A stretch of 8,617 nt of DNA from Gorillibacterium sp. (lineage in GTDB: Bacteria; Bacillota; Bacilli; Paenibacillales; NBRC-103111). Both the position numbers and the translations under genes were made by a program. The notes under the pieces were generated by a model that saw nothing but the letters and a program-made list of their open reading frames with translations, ran no database searches and had not been told where the DNA came from. The stretch covers positions 1 through 8,617 of the forward strand of contig JACMJI010000146.1 of NCBI GenBank assembly GCA_014380705.1, in the 5' to 3' direction. Shown here piece by piece: positions 1-6,657 of this stretch; the stretch's first letter is position 1, and every line of letters begins with the position of its first letter.

Positions 1-125
1 GCTACTAACTATTCTCATTTTATGAGCGCCTTAGCTGCAAAACTAACTAAAATCTCAGTAAAATTTCTAATTCGTTAATTATTTCATGTGTAAGCCAGCT
101 TGCAATCCAGGTTCACGAGTTCGTT

Positions 126-174
126 ATAGATCCAATATAAGCTTGAATATCATAGATCCAATTTAGCATGAATA
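126..174. repeat. Pair of imperfect 23-24 bp direct repeats
   Basis: Two copies of a unit beginning ATAGATCCAAT and ending TGAATA lie at 126-149 and 152-174. They differ by a few substitutions and one indel, and only two bases separate them. They sit in the 3' flank of ilvA, an AT-rich stretch (1-197) with no supportable gene and no convincing hairpin plus T-run terminator on the minus strand. The function is unknown; this may simply be a local duplication. Confidence 0.5.
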
Positions 175-197
175 CCTCGGCTTACCCACTGCTTCAA

Positions 198-1466
198 TTA
201 GATCAATAACTGAAAGAGTATGGGATCTTTATTTAACTCAATAAAGGAATAGCCTTTCTTGACCAAGCGCTCAATCAGCGGTTCATAATCACTCCGCTGC
301 TTCAGTTCAATACCGACGAGAGCCGGACCGCTTTCTTTGTCGTTTTTCTTCATATATTCGAAGCGTGCGATGTCGTCGTTTGGACCGAGTACCTCCTCAA
401 GAAATTCTCGTAAGGCTCCGGCACGTTGCGGGAATTTGATAGTAAAGTAGTGTTTCAAGCCCTCATAAATCATCGAGCGCTCCTTAATCTCCTGCATGCG
501 GTCGATGTCGTTATTGCCACCGCTGATGATACAGATTACGTTCTTCCCTTTTATTTCATCCCGGCAAAAGTCAAGGGCAGCAATGGGCAGGGCTCCGGCT
601 GGTTCTGCGACGATGGCATTTTGATTATACAATTCGAGAATGGTTGTACAGACCTTTCCTTCAGGGACAAGCACGATATCATCAACAACATCCCGGGAGA
701 TGCGATAGGTTAATTCCCCGACTCGTTTCACTGCTGCTCCATCAACGAATTTATCAATGTTCTCCAGTGTAACGACTTCACCCCGAGCAAAGGCCTCCGT
801 CATGGAGGAAGCACCTAGAGGCTCTACACCGATAATCCGCGTGTTTGGGCTAATGGCTTTAACATAGGCTCCGATGCCGGAGATGAGACCGCCACCGCCA
901 ATCGTAACGAATACGGAGTCAACGGGAACCTTGATGTCCTCAAGCATCTCCATGGCGATCGTACCATTGCCTGCAATGATCTTGGGATCATCAAATGGGT
1001 GGATAAAGGGCATCCCAGTCTTCTCACAGGTGCGCATGGCTTCGGCAAAAGCATCATCGAAGGTATCACCGGTTAAGATAATCTCAACATTAGAGCCGCC
1101 AAAGAAACTTACTTGGCTAACCTTTTGGCGGGGGGTTGTGCTAGGCATGTAAATTTTACCCTGAATACCGAGTGCATGACAGGAATAGGCTACGCCTTGA
1201 GCATGGTTGCCAGCGCTAGCACAAACAATTCCTCGCTCCAGTTCAACTTGAGATAGGGAACGAATGGTATGGTAAGCACCGCGGATTTTGAATGAGCGAA
1301 CGACCTGAAGATCTTCCCGTTTCAAGTAAACATTGCACCCGTATTTGCTCGAAAGGAACGAATCCCGAATAAGCGGTGTCCGTTTAATGACATCCTTGAG
1401 CATATGCTGCGCATAGACGATTTCCTGCATGCCCACGGATCTACCCTGAGGGGCTTGATTCATCAT
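198..1466 (-). CDS. ilvA: Threonine dehydratase (threonine deaminase), biosynthetic type
   Basis: This PLP enzyme deaminates L-threonine to 2-oxobutanoate, the committed step of isoleucine synthesis, in the cytosol. The 422 residues match the length of the short Bacillus IlvA with one C-terminal regulatory domain. The PLP lysine is K60 in SFKIRGA. The substrate/cofactor loop SAGNHAQG spans 84-91, and the phosphate-binding GGGGL spans 190-194. The catalytic fold runs to about residue 325. An ACT-like threonine dehydratase C-terminal domain follows at about 337-422 and begins KHYFTIKFPQRAGALREFL; in this family it mediates feedback control by isoleucine. The start at 1466 has an AGAAGGA ribosome site 7 bases upstream; a second Met follows directly, so a one-residue shorter form is possible. 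The gene is transcribed away from ylxM and is preceded by a T-box element. Catabolic TdcB-type enzymes lack this C-terminal domain. Confidence 0.96.
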   Translation of the reverse strand: MMNQAPQGRSVGMQEIVYAQHMLKDVIKRTPLIRDSFLSSKYGCNVYLKREDLQVVRSFKIRGAYHTIRSLSQVELERGIVCASAGNHAQGVAYSCHALGIQGKIYMPSTTPRQKVSQVSFFGGSNVEIILTGDTFDDAFAEAMRTCEKTGMPFIHPFDDPKIIAGNGTIAMEMLEDIKVPVDSVFVTIGGGGLISGIGAYVKAISPNTRIIGVEPLGASSMTEAFARGEVVTLENIDKFVDGAAVKRVGELTYRISRDVVDDIVLVPEGKVCTTILELYNQNAIVAEPAGALPIAALDFCRDEIKGKNVICIISGGNNDIDRMQEIKERSMIYEGLKHYFTIKFPQRAGALREFLEEVLGPNDDIARFEYMKKNDKESGPALVGIELKQRSDYEPLIERLVKKGYSFIELNKDPILFQLLI

Positions 1467-1491
1467 AATCCCATCCTTCTATACGGAAAAT

Positions 1492-1544
1492 AAAAAAATC
1501 CCGCCCTCTAAAAGGGACGAGACGCTTTCTCGTGGTACCACCCT
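1492..1544 (-). promoter_or_regulatory. T-box antiterminator with competing intrinsic terminator, ilvA leader
   Basis: Read on the minus strand, 1544-1531 is AGGGTGGTACCACG, a clear T-box sequence. The antiterminator folds as AGGG/CCCT around the seven-base bulge TGGTACC, then ACGAG/CTCGT with an AAAGCGT loop. The competing terminator pairs TCTCG(T)CCC (1522-1514) with GGGCGGGA (1506-1499), followed by seven Ts (1498-1492). In the T-box family, uncharged tRNA pairs its NCCA end with the TGGN bulge and allows readthrough; for ilvA the expected tRNA is Ile. That specificity cannot be read here, because no specifier loop or Stem I is recognisable. From the predicted start near 1603 there are only about 58 bases before the T-box. 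Confidence 0.9.
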
Positions 1545-1609
1545 CATGTACGCAAGCTTCCTAAAATGATCAACGAAACCCAGAAAATTTTATTTAACTA
1601 TTTATAAAA

Positions 1610-1638
1610 GTTATACCCTGCACCGTATAAATTGTCAA
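1610..1638 (-). promoter_or_regulatory. Sigma-A-type promoter for ilvA
   Basis: On the minus strand there is a perfect -35 TTGACA (1638-1633), a 17-base spacer, then TATAAC as -10 (1615-1610). Transcription should begin near 1603, giving a leader of about 137 bases that contains the T-box terminator. This is one of the best-matched promoters in the window. It is prediction only. Confidence 0.7.
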
Positions 1639-1820
1639 TTGGTGACCTTACTAATAATGATGGGTAAGATATCGTTGGTTTGTTTGCGAAAGGCGTTTAT
1701 CCTTGATATAAAGCTCTTGATCATAGTAGGGGAATGGGATACCAATCATAAGCTAATAGGAACGATCCACCTGGAAAGTCCCGTTGGTAGCGAGGGTTTG
1801 AAGCTGACAAGTACAAATGC

Positions 1821-1849
1821 TTGACATCTTATTATCTATCGGGTAAACT
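1821..1849 (+). promoter_or_regulatory. Probable promoter for ylxM-ffh and downstream genes
   Basis: A perfect -35 TTGACA (1821-1826) is followed after 17 bases by TAAACT (1844-1849), four of six matches to TATAAT. Transcription would begin near 1856, about 45 bases before ylxM. The remaining spacer between this site and the ilvA promoter (about 1640-1820) holds nothing else I can support; a 61-codon open frame at 1639-1824 lacks a ribosome site and any recognisable product. Confidence 0.55.
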
Positions 1850-1901
1850 GTTCAAGGTTAATGAATGTAAAGGTCTTTTCATTGACGGGGGGTAAGGCGA
1901 A

Positions 1902-2276
1902 ATGTCTGGAGACAACGTGCTCGACAAAACGACGCGGGTCAACCTGCTATATGACTTTTATTCGCCACTTCTGACCGAGAAACAGCGGACCTTCTTGTCT
2001 TGCTACTTTCTGGATGATCTATCCCTTGGGGAGATTGCTGCTGAATTCACGATTAGTCGGCAAGCGATTTATGAGCACATCAAGCGGGCGGAATCGACTT
2101 TAGAAGCTTATGAAGAAAAATTAGGCCTGCTTGTAAGGCATGAACAACGTACGCTCTACATGAAAGAACTGAAAGCAGCCGTTGAAGCGTTGGATTCGCC
2201 GATTAACAGCGATGTTACTGCGATTAAGCAGCAGGCGATGAATTGGATCGAACGGATGGAACGTATAGAGGATTAA
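1902..2276 (+). CDS. ylxM: YlxM family helix-turn-helix protein (SRP-associated, UPF0122)
   Basis: This is a 124-residue cytosolic protein of the YlxM/UPF0122 family, which is encoded beside ffh in Gram-positive bacteria and linked to the signal recognition particle. It resembles sigma-70 region 4. A helix-turn-helix covers about 41-62 (SLGEIAAEFTISRQAIYEHIKR by position, with the SRQAIYEHI recognition helix). The preceding LLYDFYSPLLTEKQRTFL segment (15-32) is also typical. The C-terminal half is charged and helical. The start is preceded by a G-rich stretch and TAAGG four bases upstream. Ffh begins 36 bases after the stop, so the two are probably cotranscribed. Family work suggests it modulates SRP function; a DNA-binding role is not established. 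The expected upstream partner ftsY is not seen; ilvA stands there instead, in the opposite direction. Confidence 0.93.
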   Translation: MSGDNVLDKTTRVNLLYDFYSPLLTEKQRTFLSCYFLDDLSLGEIAAEFTISRQAIYEHIKRAESTLEAYEEKLGLLVRHEQRTLYMKELKAAVEALDSPINSDVTAIKQQAMNWIERMERIED

Positions 2277-2312
2277 CTATAATGGGATCAGATAAAGTGG
2301 GGAGGCGTGCTT

Positions 2313-3689
2313 ATGGCATTTGAAAGCTTATCCAGTCGGCTGCAGAATGTGTTCGGAAAGCTGAGGAGTAAAGGCAAGTTGACCGAAGACGATGTGAATG
2401 AAGCACTGCGTGAGGTAAGGCTTGCGCTCCTCGAAGCGGACGTCAATTTCAAGGTTGTTAAGGAACTAATTGGTAAGATCAAGGAACGGGCCGTAGGTCA
2501 GGAAGTAATGAAGAGCTTTACACCGGGCATGGTCGTTATCGATATCGTAAATAAAGAGCTTACTGCACTGATGGGTGGTACCCAGAGCAAGCTCGCTAGA
2601 TCCAATAAACCACCAACCGTGATCATGATGGTCGGCTTGCAGGGTGCGGGTAAGACGACAACGTCAGGCAAGCTGGCTCGTCTGCTTTTGAAACAGAATC
2701 ACCGTCCGCTTTTGGTTGCGGGGGACATTTATCGCCCGGCAGCGATCAAGCAGCTGGAAGTGCTTGGGGAGCAGCTTAAGGTTCCGGTTTACTCCTTGGG
2801 AGATCAGGTAAGTCCGGTCGAGATCGCCAAACGTGCATTGCAGCATGCGAGAGACAACGGCAACGATTATTTGATCATAGATACTGCAGGTCGCTTGCAT
2901 ATAGATGAAACGTTGATGGATGAACTGAAGAACATTCGTGAAGAAGTAAAACCGGATGAGATTCTGTTAGTTGTTGACGCTATGACTGGACAGGACGCGG
3001 TCAATGTTGCGGAGAGCTTTAACAAGCAACTCGAATTAACCGGTGTAATCTTGACCAAGTTGGATGGAGATACCCGTGGTGGAGCCGCATTATCCGTTAA
3101 GGCGGTTACAGGTTGCCCGATCAAGTTTGCGGCAATGGGCGAGAAGTCGGATGCTTTGGAGCCCTTTCATCCAGAGCGGATGGCATCAAGAATTCTCGGA
3201 ATGGGTGACGTGCTCACCTTAATCGAGAAAGCGCAGTCCGGTATTGATCATGATAAGGCGAAAGAGATGGAGCGCAAGATGCGCACCGCCGAGTTTACAT
3301 TTGAAGATCTGATTGACCAGATGGAGCAGGTTAAGAAAATGGGGCCTCTCGATCAATTGATGGACATGATTCCCGGCATGAGCAAGATGAAGGGTACGCA
3401 GAATTTGCAAATGGATGACAAGCATATGGGCCGGGTAGCGGCTATCGTTAAGTCCATGACAACAGCCGAGAAGCGTCATCCCGAAATCCTCAACGCCAGC
3501 CGCCGCAAGCGGGTTGCAAATGGTAGTGGGACCTCCCTGCAGGATGTCAATCGGCTGATTAAGCAGTTTGATGACATGAAGAAAATGATGAAACAGATGT
3601 CTAGTATGATGGGCTCTGGTGGTAAAGGCCCGAAGGGCAAAGGTCCACTTGGCAAAATGGGCAAAAACTTTAAGTTTCCATTTGGATGA
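2313..3689 (+). CDS. ffh: Signal recognition particle GTPase Ffh (SRP54)
   Basis: Ffh, together with 4.5S/scRNA, forms the signal recognition particle, binds signal sequences on translating ribosomes and docks with FtsY at the membrane. I start it at ATG 2313 (MAFESLSSRL, 458 residues), seven bases after GGGGAGG; an in-frame GTG at 2307 would sit too close to that site. The N domain covers about 1-90. The G domain shows G1 GLQGAGKTT (108-116), DTAGR (190-194) and TKLDGD (248-253), plus the QDAVNVA segment. The methionine-rich M domain runs from about 295 and includes the RNA-binding SRRKRVANGSGTS (396-408) and many Met residues around 421-433 for signal peptide binding. The last 20 or so residues are a Gly/Lys-rich tail. 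All key motifs are intact and the length is normal. Confidence 0.98.
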   Translation: MAFESLSSRLQNVFGKLRSKGKLTEDDVNEALREVRLALLEADVNFKVVKELIGKIKERAVGQEVMKSFTPGMVVIDIVNKELTALMGGTQSKLARSNKPPTVIMMVGLQGAGKTTTSGKLARLLLKQNHRPLLVAGDIYRPAAIKQLEVLGEQLKVPVYSLGDQVSPVEIAKRALQHARDNGNDYLIIDTAGRLHIDETLMDELKNIREEVKPDEILLVVDAMTGQDAVNVAESFNKQLELTGVILTKLDGDTRGGAALSVKAVTGCPIKFAAMGEKSDALEPFHPERMASRILGMGDVLTLIEKAQSGIDHDKAKEMERKMRTAEFTFEDLIDQMEQVKKMGPLDQLMDMIPGMSKMKGTQNLQMDDKHMGRVAAIVKSMTTAEKRHPEILNASRRKRVANGSGTSLQDVNRLIKQFDDMKKMMKQMSSMMGSGGKGPKGKGPLGKMGKNFKFPFG

Positions 3690-3762
3690 GAAGATCTTGT
3701 TATCATTCAATTATTATATGACGCTAATAAGCGTTTACTCTTTATAAGGAGGTGAAATTATC

Positions 3763-4035
3763 ATGGCAGTTCGCATCCGTTTGAAACGTATTGGTGCTCA
3801 CAAAGCTCCAGTATACCGCGTAGTTGTTGCTGAAGCCCGTTCGCCCCGCGACGGTCGTTTTATTGAAGAAATCGGCACATACAACCCGTTAACCAAACCA
3901 GCAACAGTTACCCTCGACGAGGAAAAAGCGCTTAAATGGCTCCAAACCGGAGCTCAGGCTTCTGATACCGTTCGTAGCTTGTTTAGCAAAGCAGGCATTA
4001 TGACCAAATTCCACGAATCTAAACTCCAGAAGTAA
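3763..4035 (+). CDS. rpsP: 30S ribosomal protein S16
   Basis: S16 binds 16S rRNA early in 30S assembly. The 90-residue protein begins [20 protein letters not shown], the family signature, followed by the [16 protein letters not shown] region typical of bacterial S16. A near-perfect ribosome site, AAGGAGGTGA (3746-3755), lies seven bases before the ATG, as expected for a highly translated gene. It follows ffh by 73 bases. That gap contains only a small ACGCT/AGCGT hairpin (3721-3734), too weak to call a terminator, so transcription from ffh probably continues. The order rpsP, KH protein, rimM, trmD is conserved in Bacillota. Confidence 0.98.
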   Translation: MAVRIRLKRIGAHKAPVYRVVVAEARSPRDGRFIEEIGTYNPLTKPATVTLDEEKALKWLQTGAQASDTVRSLFSKAGIMTKFHESKLQK

Positions 4036-4059
4036 CCGAATCCGGTTGGAGGAATGCTC

Positions 4060-4290
4060 ATGAAGGATTTAGTGACCGTACTCGCGAAAGCGTTGGTTGA
4101 TCATCCGGAAGATGTGCGTGTAAACGAAGTGGAAGACAAGTATGGCATCGTCTTCGAGCTGTCCGTTCACCCTTCCGATGTAGGTAAGGTTATCGGCAAG
4201 CAGGGGCGCATCGCTAAAGCTCTTCGTACTGTTGTGACTTCAGCAGCAGTGAAAGAGAATAAACGTGTGTCCGTTGAGATTAAGTCTTAA
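4060..4290 (+). CDS. khpA: KH-domain RNA-binding protein KhpA (YlqC family)
   Basis: This is a 76-residue single KH domain protein of the KhpA/YlqC family. In streptococci and related bacteria the family binds many RNAs, partners KhpB/Jag/EloR and affects cell elongation. The RNA-gripping loop is GKVIGKQGR (42-50), with the GxxG signature GKQG at 46-49, followed by the IAKALRTVV helix. I choose ATG 4060 because the GGAGG site (4048-4052) is seven bases upstream; an ATG at 4054 would give two more residues but leaves one base of spacing. The gene follows rpsP by 24 bases and is probably cotranscribed. A 180-base non-coding gap with two inverted repeats separates it from rimM. Confidence 0.93.
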   Translation: MKDLVTVLAKALVDHPEDVRVNEVEDKYGIVFELSVHPSDVGKVIGKQGRIAKALRTVVTSAAVKENKRVSVEIKS

Positions 4291-4292
4291 CG

Positions 4293-4306
4293 GGGCACAT
4301 GTGCCC
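4293..4306. repeat. Perfect 14-bp palindrome just after khpA
   Basis: GGGCACATGTGCCC is a perfect inverted repeat beginning three bases after the khpA stop codon. No T tract follows it, so it is not a standard intrinsic terminator. As RNA it could cap the 3' end of the rpsP-khpA message; as DNA it could bind a dimeric protein. The role is unknown. Confidence 0.6.
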
Positions 4307-4327
4307 ATAAGGCAATTATCAGGTAGG

Positions 4328-4401
4328 GAGTCTGCTCTCGGCCGTTCCTCAGGATCTTTCGGCTTGTGAGGAGCGCTGGACAGGCTCTTTATTCTGTTTT
4401 T
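4328..4401 (+). terminator. Long hairpin with T-rich 3' flank between khpA and rimM (candidate terminator or attenuator)
   Basis: Outer arms GAGTCTG (4328-4334) and CAGGCTC (4381-4387) pair over seven positions with one G-U. Inner arms CGTTCCTCA (4343-4351) and TGAGGAGCG (4367-4375) pair over nine, also with one G-U. The 15-base apical loop contains TTTCGG. The stem is followed by TTTATTCTGTTTTT (4388-4401). The interrupted T tract makes it a weaker terminator than those after rplS and rbgA. It may partly separate rpsP-khpA from rimM-trmD expression, or mark an RNA processing site. I see no good promoter between it and rimM, so full termination would leave rimM without an obvious start. Confidence 0.4.
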
Positions 4402-4470
4402 GATATTCATTAAGCAGCGTAGGGTCAATCGAACGTTTATCCTTGGGTTGCTAAATAGAGGAGGGTCGTT

Positions 4471-4989
4471 ATGAGTGAAAAATTATATAATGTAGCGAAA
4501 GTCGTCAACACGCACGGTATCAAAGGTGAATTAAAATTGCTGACCCAGACGGATTTTCCCGAGGTCCGTTTTCGCAAGGGGGGCACGCTGATCTTTATTG
4601 ATCCTTCAGGTAAGGAAGAAAGGCTCTTAACAGTAGAAGCGGGTCGTCCGCAAAAAAATGTTTGGCTGGTGAAATTTCAGGAGATCCCGAATATAGACGT
4701 AGCCGAGAGTTACAAGGGCTGGAGCATCAAAGTGCGCGAAGAGCATCTGCTTGAGCTTGAAGAGGACGAGTTCTACCATCACGAGATCATTGGCTGTCTT
4801 GTGGTTACGGAAGAAGGTGAGGAGCTTGGTACAATCAGCGAAATCCTCTCTCCCGGAGCTAATGATGTTTGGGTCGTTGAGCGAGAAAAAGCCAAGCCGC
4901 TACTCATCCCTTACATAACAGACGTCGTATTAGATGTAAATGTACAGGAGAAACGGGTTACCGTGGATTTGCTGGAAGGACTGCTGTAG
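4471..4989 (+). CDS. rimM: 16S rRNA processing and 30S maturation factor RimM
   Basis: RimM binds S19 and the 30S head domain and helps late 30S maturation. The 172 residues match the family length. The N-terminal RimM barrel begins [18 protein letters not shown], with the signature HGIKGELK at 15-22. The C-terminal PRC-barrel begins at FYHHEIIG (101-108) and includes GANDVWVV (129-136) and LLIPYI (144-149). A GAGGAGGG ribosome site lies just upstream of the ATG. The stop is separated from the trmD ATG by a single base, which suggests translational coupling, as is usual for this pair. Confidence 0.97.
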   Translation: MSEKLYNVAKVVNTHGIKGELKLLTQTDFPEVRFRKGGTLIFIDPSGKEERLLTVEAGRPQKNVWLVKFQEIPNIDVAESYKGWSIKVREEHLLELEEDEFYHHEIIGCLVVTEEGEELGTISEILSPGANDVWVVEREKAKPLLIPYITDVVLDVNVQEKRVTVDLLEGLL

Positions 4990-4990
4990 G

Positions 4991-5854
4991 ATGAGAATGG
5001 ATGTTCTTACACTGTTCCCAGAGATGTTCGAGGGTGTGTTTGGTTCAAGTATTTTGGGCAAAGCCAGGGATAAAGGGCTCGTTCAGTTGAATACGGTAAA
5101 TTTTCGCCGGTATTCCACCAGCAAGCATAATACGGTAGATGATTATGCCTATGGCGGCGGTGGAGGTATGGTGTTGAAGCCTGATCCGATCTTTGCTGCT
5201 GTTGAGGATTTGATGGAACAGGTCGAAGCAGAGCGAAACAAGGCCAAAGCTGAAGGTCAAACTGAAGGTCAAACTGAAGGTCAAACTGAAGGTCAAACTG
5301 AAGGTCAAGCTGTATTACAGCTTGGAGACAAGCCCAATCGTCCTCGCGTGATCTTGATGTGTCCGCAAGGGGAGGCTTTTACCCAGAAGAAGGCTGAGGA
5401 GCTTGCGAGTGAAGAGCATTTGGTGTTCATCTGCGGTCACTATGAGGGCTATGACGAACGAATTCGGGAGTTTCTAGTAACGGACGAACTTTCCATTGGT
5501 GACTATGTGCTGACGGGAGGAGAGCTTCCAGCTATGGTGATTATTGATAGCATCGCTCGATTGCTGCCTGGCGTTCTCGGTAATGAGAGCTCGGCAGTGA
5601 CGGATTCCTTTAGTACGGGTCTACTGGAGTACCCTCATTACACGCGACCTGCTTGTTTTCGTAATTGGAATGTACCCGATGTGCTTATTTCTGGCCATCA
5701 CGCCAATGTTGAGCTATGGAGGCGGGAGCAGTCGCTGAGGCGAACCTGGCAGCGCCGACCAGACCTGCTGCAAAGTGCGGTTCTTACCGATAAGGAACGC
5801 AAGCTCATTGCTCAGTGGGAGCAAGAGGTCGACAATAGCACTAAAAATAGATAA
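4991..5854 (+). CDS. trmD: tRNA (guanine-N1)-methyltransferase TrmD, with a repeat-bearing insertion
   Basis: TrmD uses S-adenosylmethionine to make m1G37 next to the anticodon and so prevents +1 frameshifts. I start at ATG 4991, one base after the rimM stop, giving 287 residues; ATG 4997 would remove two. The SPOUT knot motifs are intact: YGGGGGMV (54-61), [10 protein letters not shown] (148-157) and [13 protein letters not shown] (168-180). R190 and D205, in the [16 protein letters not shown] segment, align with E. coli R154 and D169, the catalytic pair. The protein is about 40 residues longer than the 243-residue B. subtilis enzyme. The excess lies at about 77-117, between AVEDLMEQ and [11 protein letters not shown], and includes (EGQT)4EGQA at 88-107. 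The insertion precedes the strand that leads into the knot, a place likely to be a surface loop, so activity is probably kept. Confidence 0.97.
   Translation: MRMDVLTLFPEMFEGVFGSSILGKARDKGLVQLNTVNFRRYSTSKHNTVDDYAYGGGGGMVLKPDPIFAAVEDLMEQVEAERNKAKAEGQTEGQTEGQTEGQTEGQAVLQLGDKPNRPRVILMCPQGEAFTQKKAEELASEEHLVFICGHYEGYDERIREFLVTDELSIGDYVLTGGELPAMVIIDSIARLLPGVLGNESSAVTDSFSTGLLEYPHYTRPACFRNWNVPDVLISGHHANVELWRREQSLRRTWQRRPDLLQSAVLTDKERKLIAQWEQEVDNSTKNR
5249..5310 (+). repeat. Five-copy 12-bp tandem repeat inside trmD
   Basis: The unit TGAAGGTCAAAC occurs four times without change (5251-5298), and a fifth copy, TGAAGGTCAAGC, ends at 5310. The preceding GC at 5249-5250 matches the end of the last copy, so the array has near-identical edges. 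Since 12 is a multiple of three, each copy encodes Glu-Gly-Gln-Thr (or Ala), and gain or loss of units would not break the frame. Identity between copies suggests recent slippage expansion. Confidence 0.97.
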
Positions 5855-6013
5855 CCCAGTAATGGCAGTACCATCAAGGATGAATGGGGCGGTTTTTTGA
5901 ATGTCATGCGTTAGCCACTGAGCATTAGAGGCCGCCCTCAGATATATTTTCTGATACAGGCATGATGACCCGGTAAGCTTATCTAAATATACAGTTGCTT
6001 CTCTGGTTTTCTA

Positions 6014-6042
6014 TTGTTTTTCGGGAAATATTGTGCTACGAT
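6014..6042 (+). promoter_or_regulatory. Probable extended -10 promoter for rplS
   Basis: TTGTTT (6014-6019) lies 17 bases before TACGAT (6037-6042), which is preceded by TG plus one base, an extended -10 arrangement. The start would be near 6049, just before the L19-type leader. In the rest of the trmD-rplS gap (from 5855) I see a G-rich/C-rich inverted pair at 5886-5892 and 5932-5938 with a large loop, and a TCAGA/TCTGA hairpin at about 5939-5956. Neither has a clear role. Confidence 0.5.
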
Positions 6043-6061
6043 AGTTAGTGTTGTGGTTTTT

Positions 6062-6140
6062 TATTCCGGTGGTCCTCTGCGCGTGACATAAACAATTAGA
6101 CATCTGAAGAGCGGCATGAACACCTGTGGGGAAGGAGGGA
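6062..6140 (+). promoter_or_regulatory. L19-type ribosomal protein leader (candidate autoregulatory element)
   Basis: The segment TTCCGGTGGTCCTCTGC near 6064-6080 and GCGGCATGAACACC at 6111-6124 look like the conserved ends of the Bacillota L19 leader (Rfam L19_leader), as I recall it. TTCC (6064-6067) can pair with GGAA (6130-6133), and GGTG (6068-6071) with CACC (6121-6124). Together they close a domain whose base overlaps the AAGGAGGG ribosome site of rplS. In this family L19 protein is thought to bind its own leader. The family assignment is from memory; the pairing is visible. Confidence 0.7.
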
Positions 6141-6145
6141 ATCCT

Positions 6146-6487
6146 ATGAATTTGATTCAAGAAATTACGAGTGAACAACTTCGTAAAGACCTACCGAGCT
6201 TTCGCCCTGGCGATACTCTGAAGGTACATGTTAAGGTAATTGAGGGTTCTCGTGAGCGGATTCAGCTCTTCGAAGGCGTGGTTATCAAACGTCGCGGTGG
6301 TGGAATCAGCGAAACGTTTACGGTTCGCAAAATCTCTTATGGAGTTGGCGTGGAAAGAACTTTTCCATTACACTCTCCAAAGCTTGAAAGAATCGAAGTA
6401 GCACGTCGCGGTAAAGTTCGCCGTGCGAAACTGTACTACTTGCGCGGACTGCGCGGTAAGGCAGCTAGAATCCAAGAAATTCGCTAA
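6146..6487 (+). CDS. rplS: 50S ribosomal protein L19
   Basis: L19 sits at the 30S-50S interface and contacts 23S rRNA and the small subunit. The 113-residue product begins [19 protein letters not shown] and carries the family core [20 protein letters not shown] and [12 protein letters not shown], ending [15 protein letters not shown] choose ATG 6146 because AAGGAGGG (6132-6139) is six bases upstream. An in-frame ATG at 6116 would add ten residues, but those bases belong to the structured leader. With its own promoter, leader and strong terminator, rplS looks like a single-gene transcription unit set between trmD and lepB. Confidence 0.97.
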   Translation: MNLIQEITSEQLRKDLPSFRPGDTLKVHVKVIEGSRERIQLFEGVVIKRRGGGISETFTVRKISYGVGVERTFPLHSPKLERIEVARRGKVRRAKLYYLRGLRGKAARIQEIR

Positions 6488-6495
6488 ACGACTGG

Positions 6496-6533
6496 GGAGC
6501 TTGTTGCTAAAGCAAGCTCCTTTTCGTTTTTTT
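6496..6533 (+). terminator. Intrinsic terminator after rplS
   Basis: GGAGCTTG (6496-6503) and CAAGCTCC (6513-6520) form a perfect eight-base stem with a nine-base loop, followed by TTTTCGTTTTTTT (6521-6533). It begins nine bases after the rplS stop and should isolate rplS from lepB. Confidence 0.93.
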
Positions 6534-6657
6534 AAAGTGAAGAAACGAAGCTGATATGTGTGGATGTTTTTACATAATTCTGATCATTTTCCGAAAAAGG
6601 TTAGCATGAAGTTAATCTGATTACGATATTCTTCTGCTGTGCGAGGTCATCTTATAT

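Noticed and set aside
426..1152. Open frames of 92-95 codons on the plus strand under ilvA
   Set aside because: They lie opposite a clear conserved enzyme and show no protein family features.
1639..1824. 61-codon open frame on the plus strand between the divergent promoters
   Set aside because: It has no ribosome site, no recognisable motif, and overlaps the region just upstream of the ilvA promoter.
3219..3710. 163-codon open frame on the minus strand under ffh
   Set aside because: It is antisense to the well-conserved M domain of Ffh; its His/Leu-rich composition is a codon shadow and it has no ribosome site or known family.
3721..3734. Terminator between ffh and rpsP
   Set aside because: The hairpin has only five pairs and is followed by a poor T tract that runs into the rpsP ribosome site.
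4940..4990. Longer TrmD start inside rimM
   Set aside because: The added residues do not resemble TrmD, whereas [13 protein letters not shown] at 4991 is the usual N terminus.
5045..5308. Minus-strand open frame with repeated Thr-Phe-Ser-Leu
   Set aside because: The repeat is just the reverse translation of the trmD 12-bp array; nothing else supports a gene.
5249..5310. CRISPR-like or phage-type repeat array
   Set aside because: The units are directly adjacent with no spacers, and they are read in frame within trmD.
5886..5938. Terminator after trmD formed by GGGGCGG and CCGCCCT
   Set aside because: The loop is about 39 bases and the T-run lies inside it, directly after the 5' arm, rather than after the stem.
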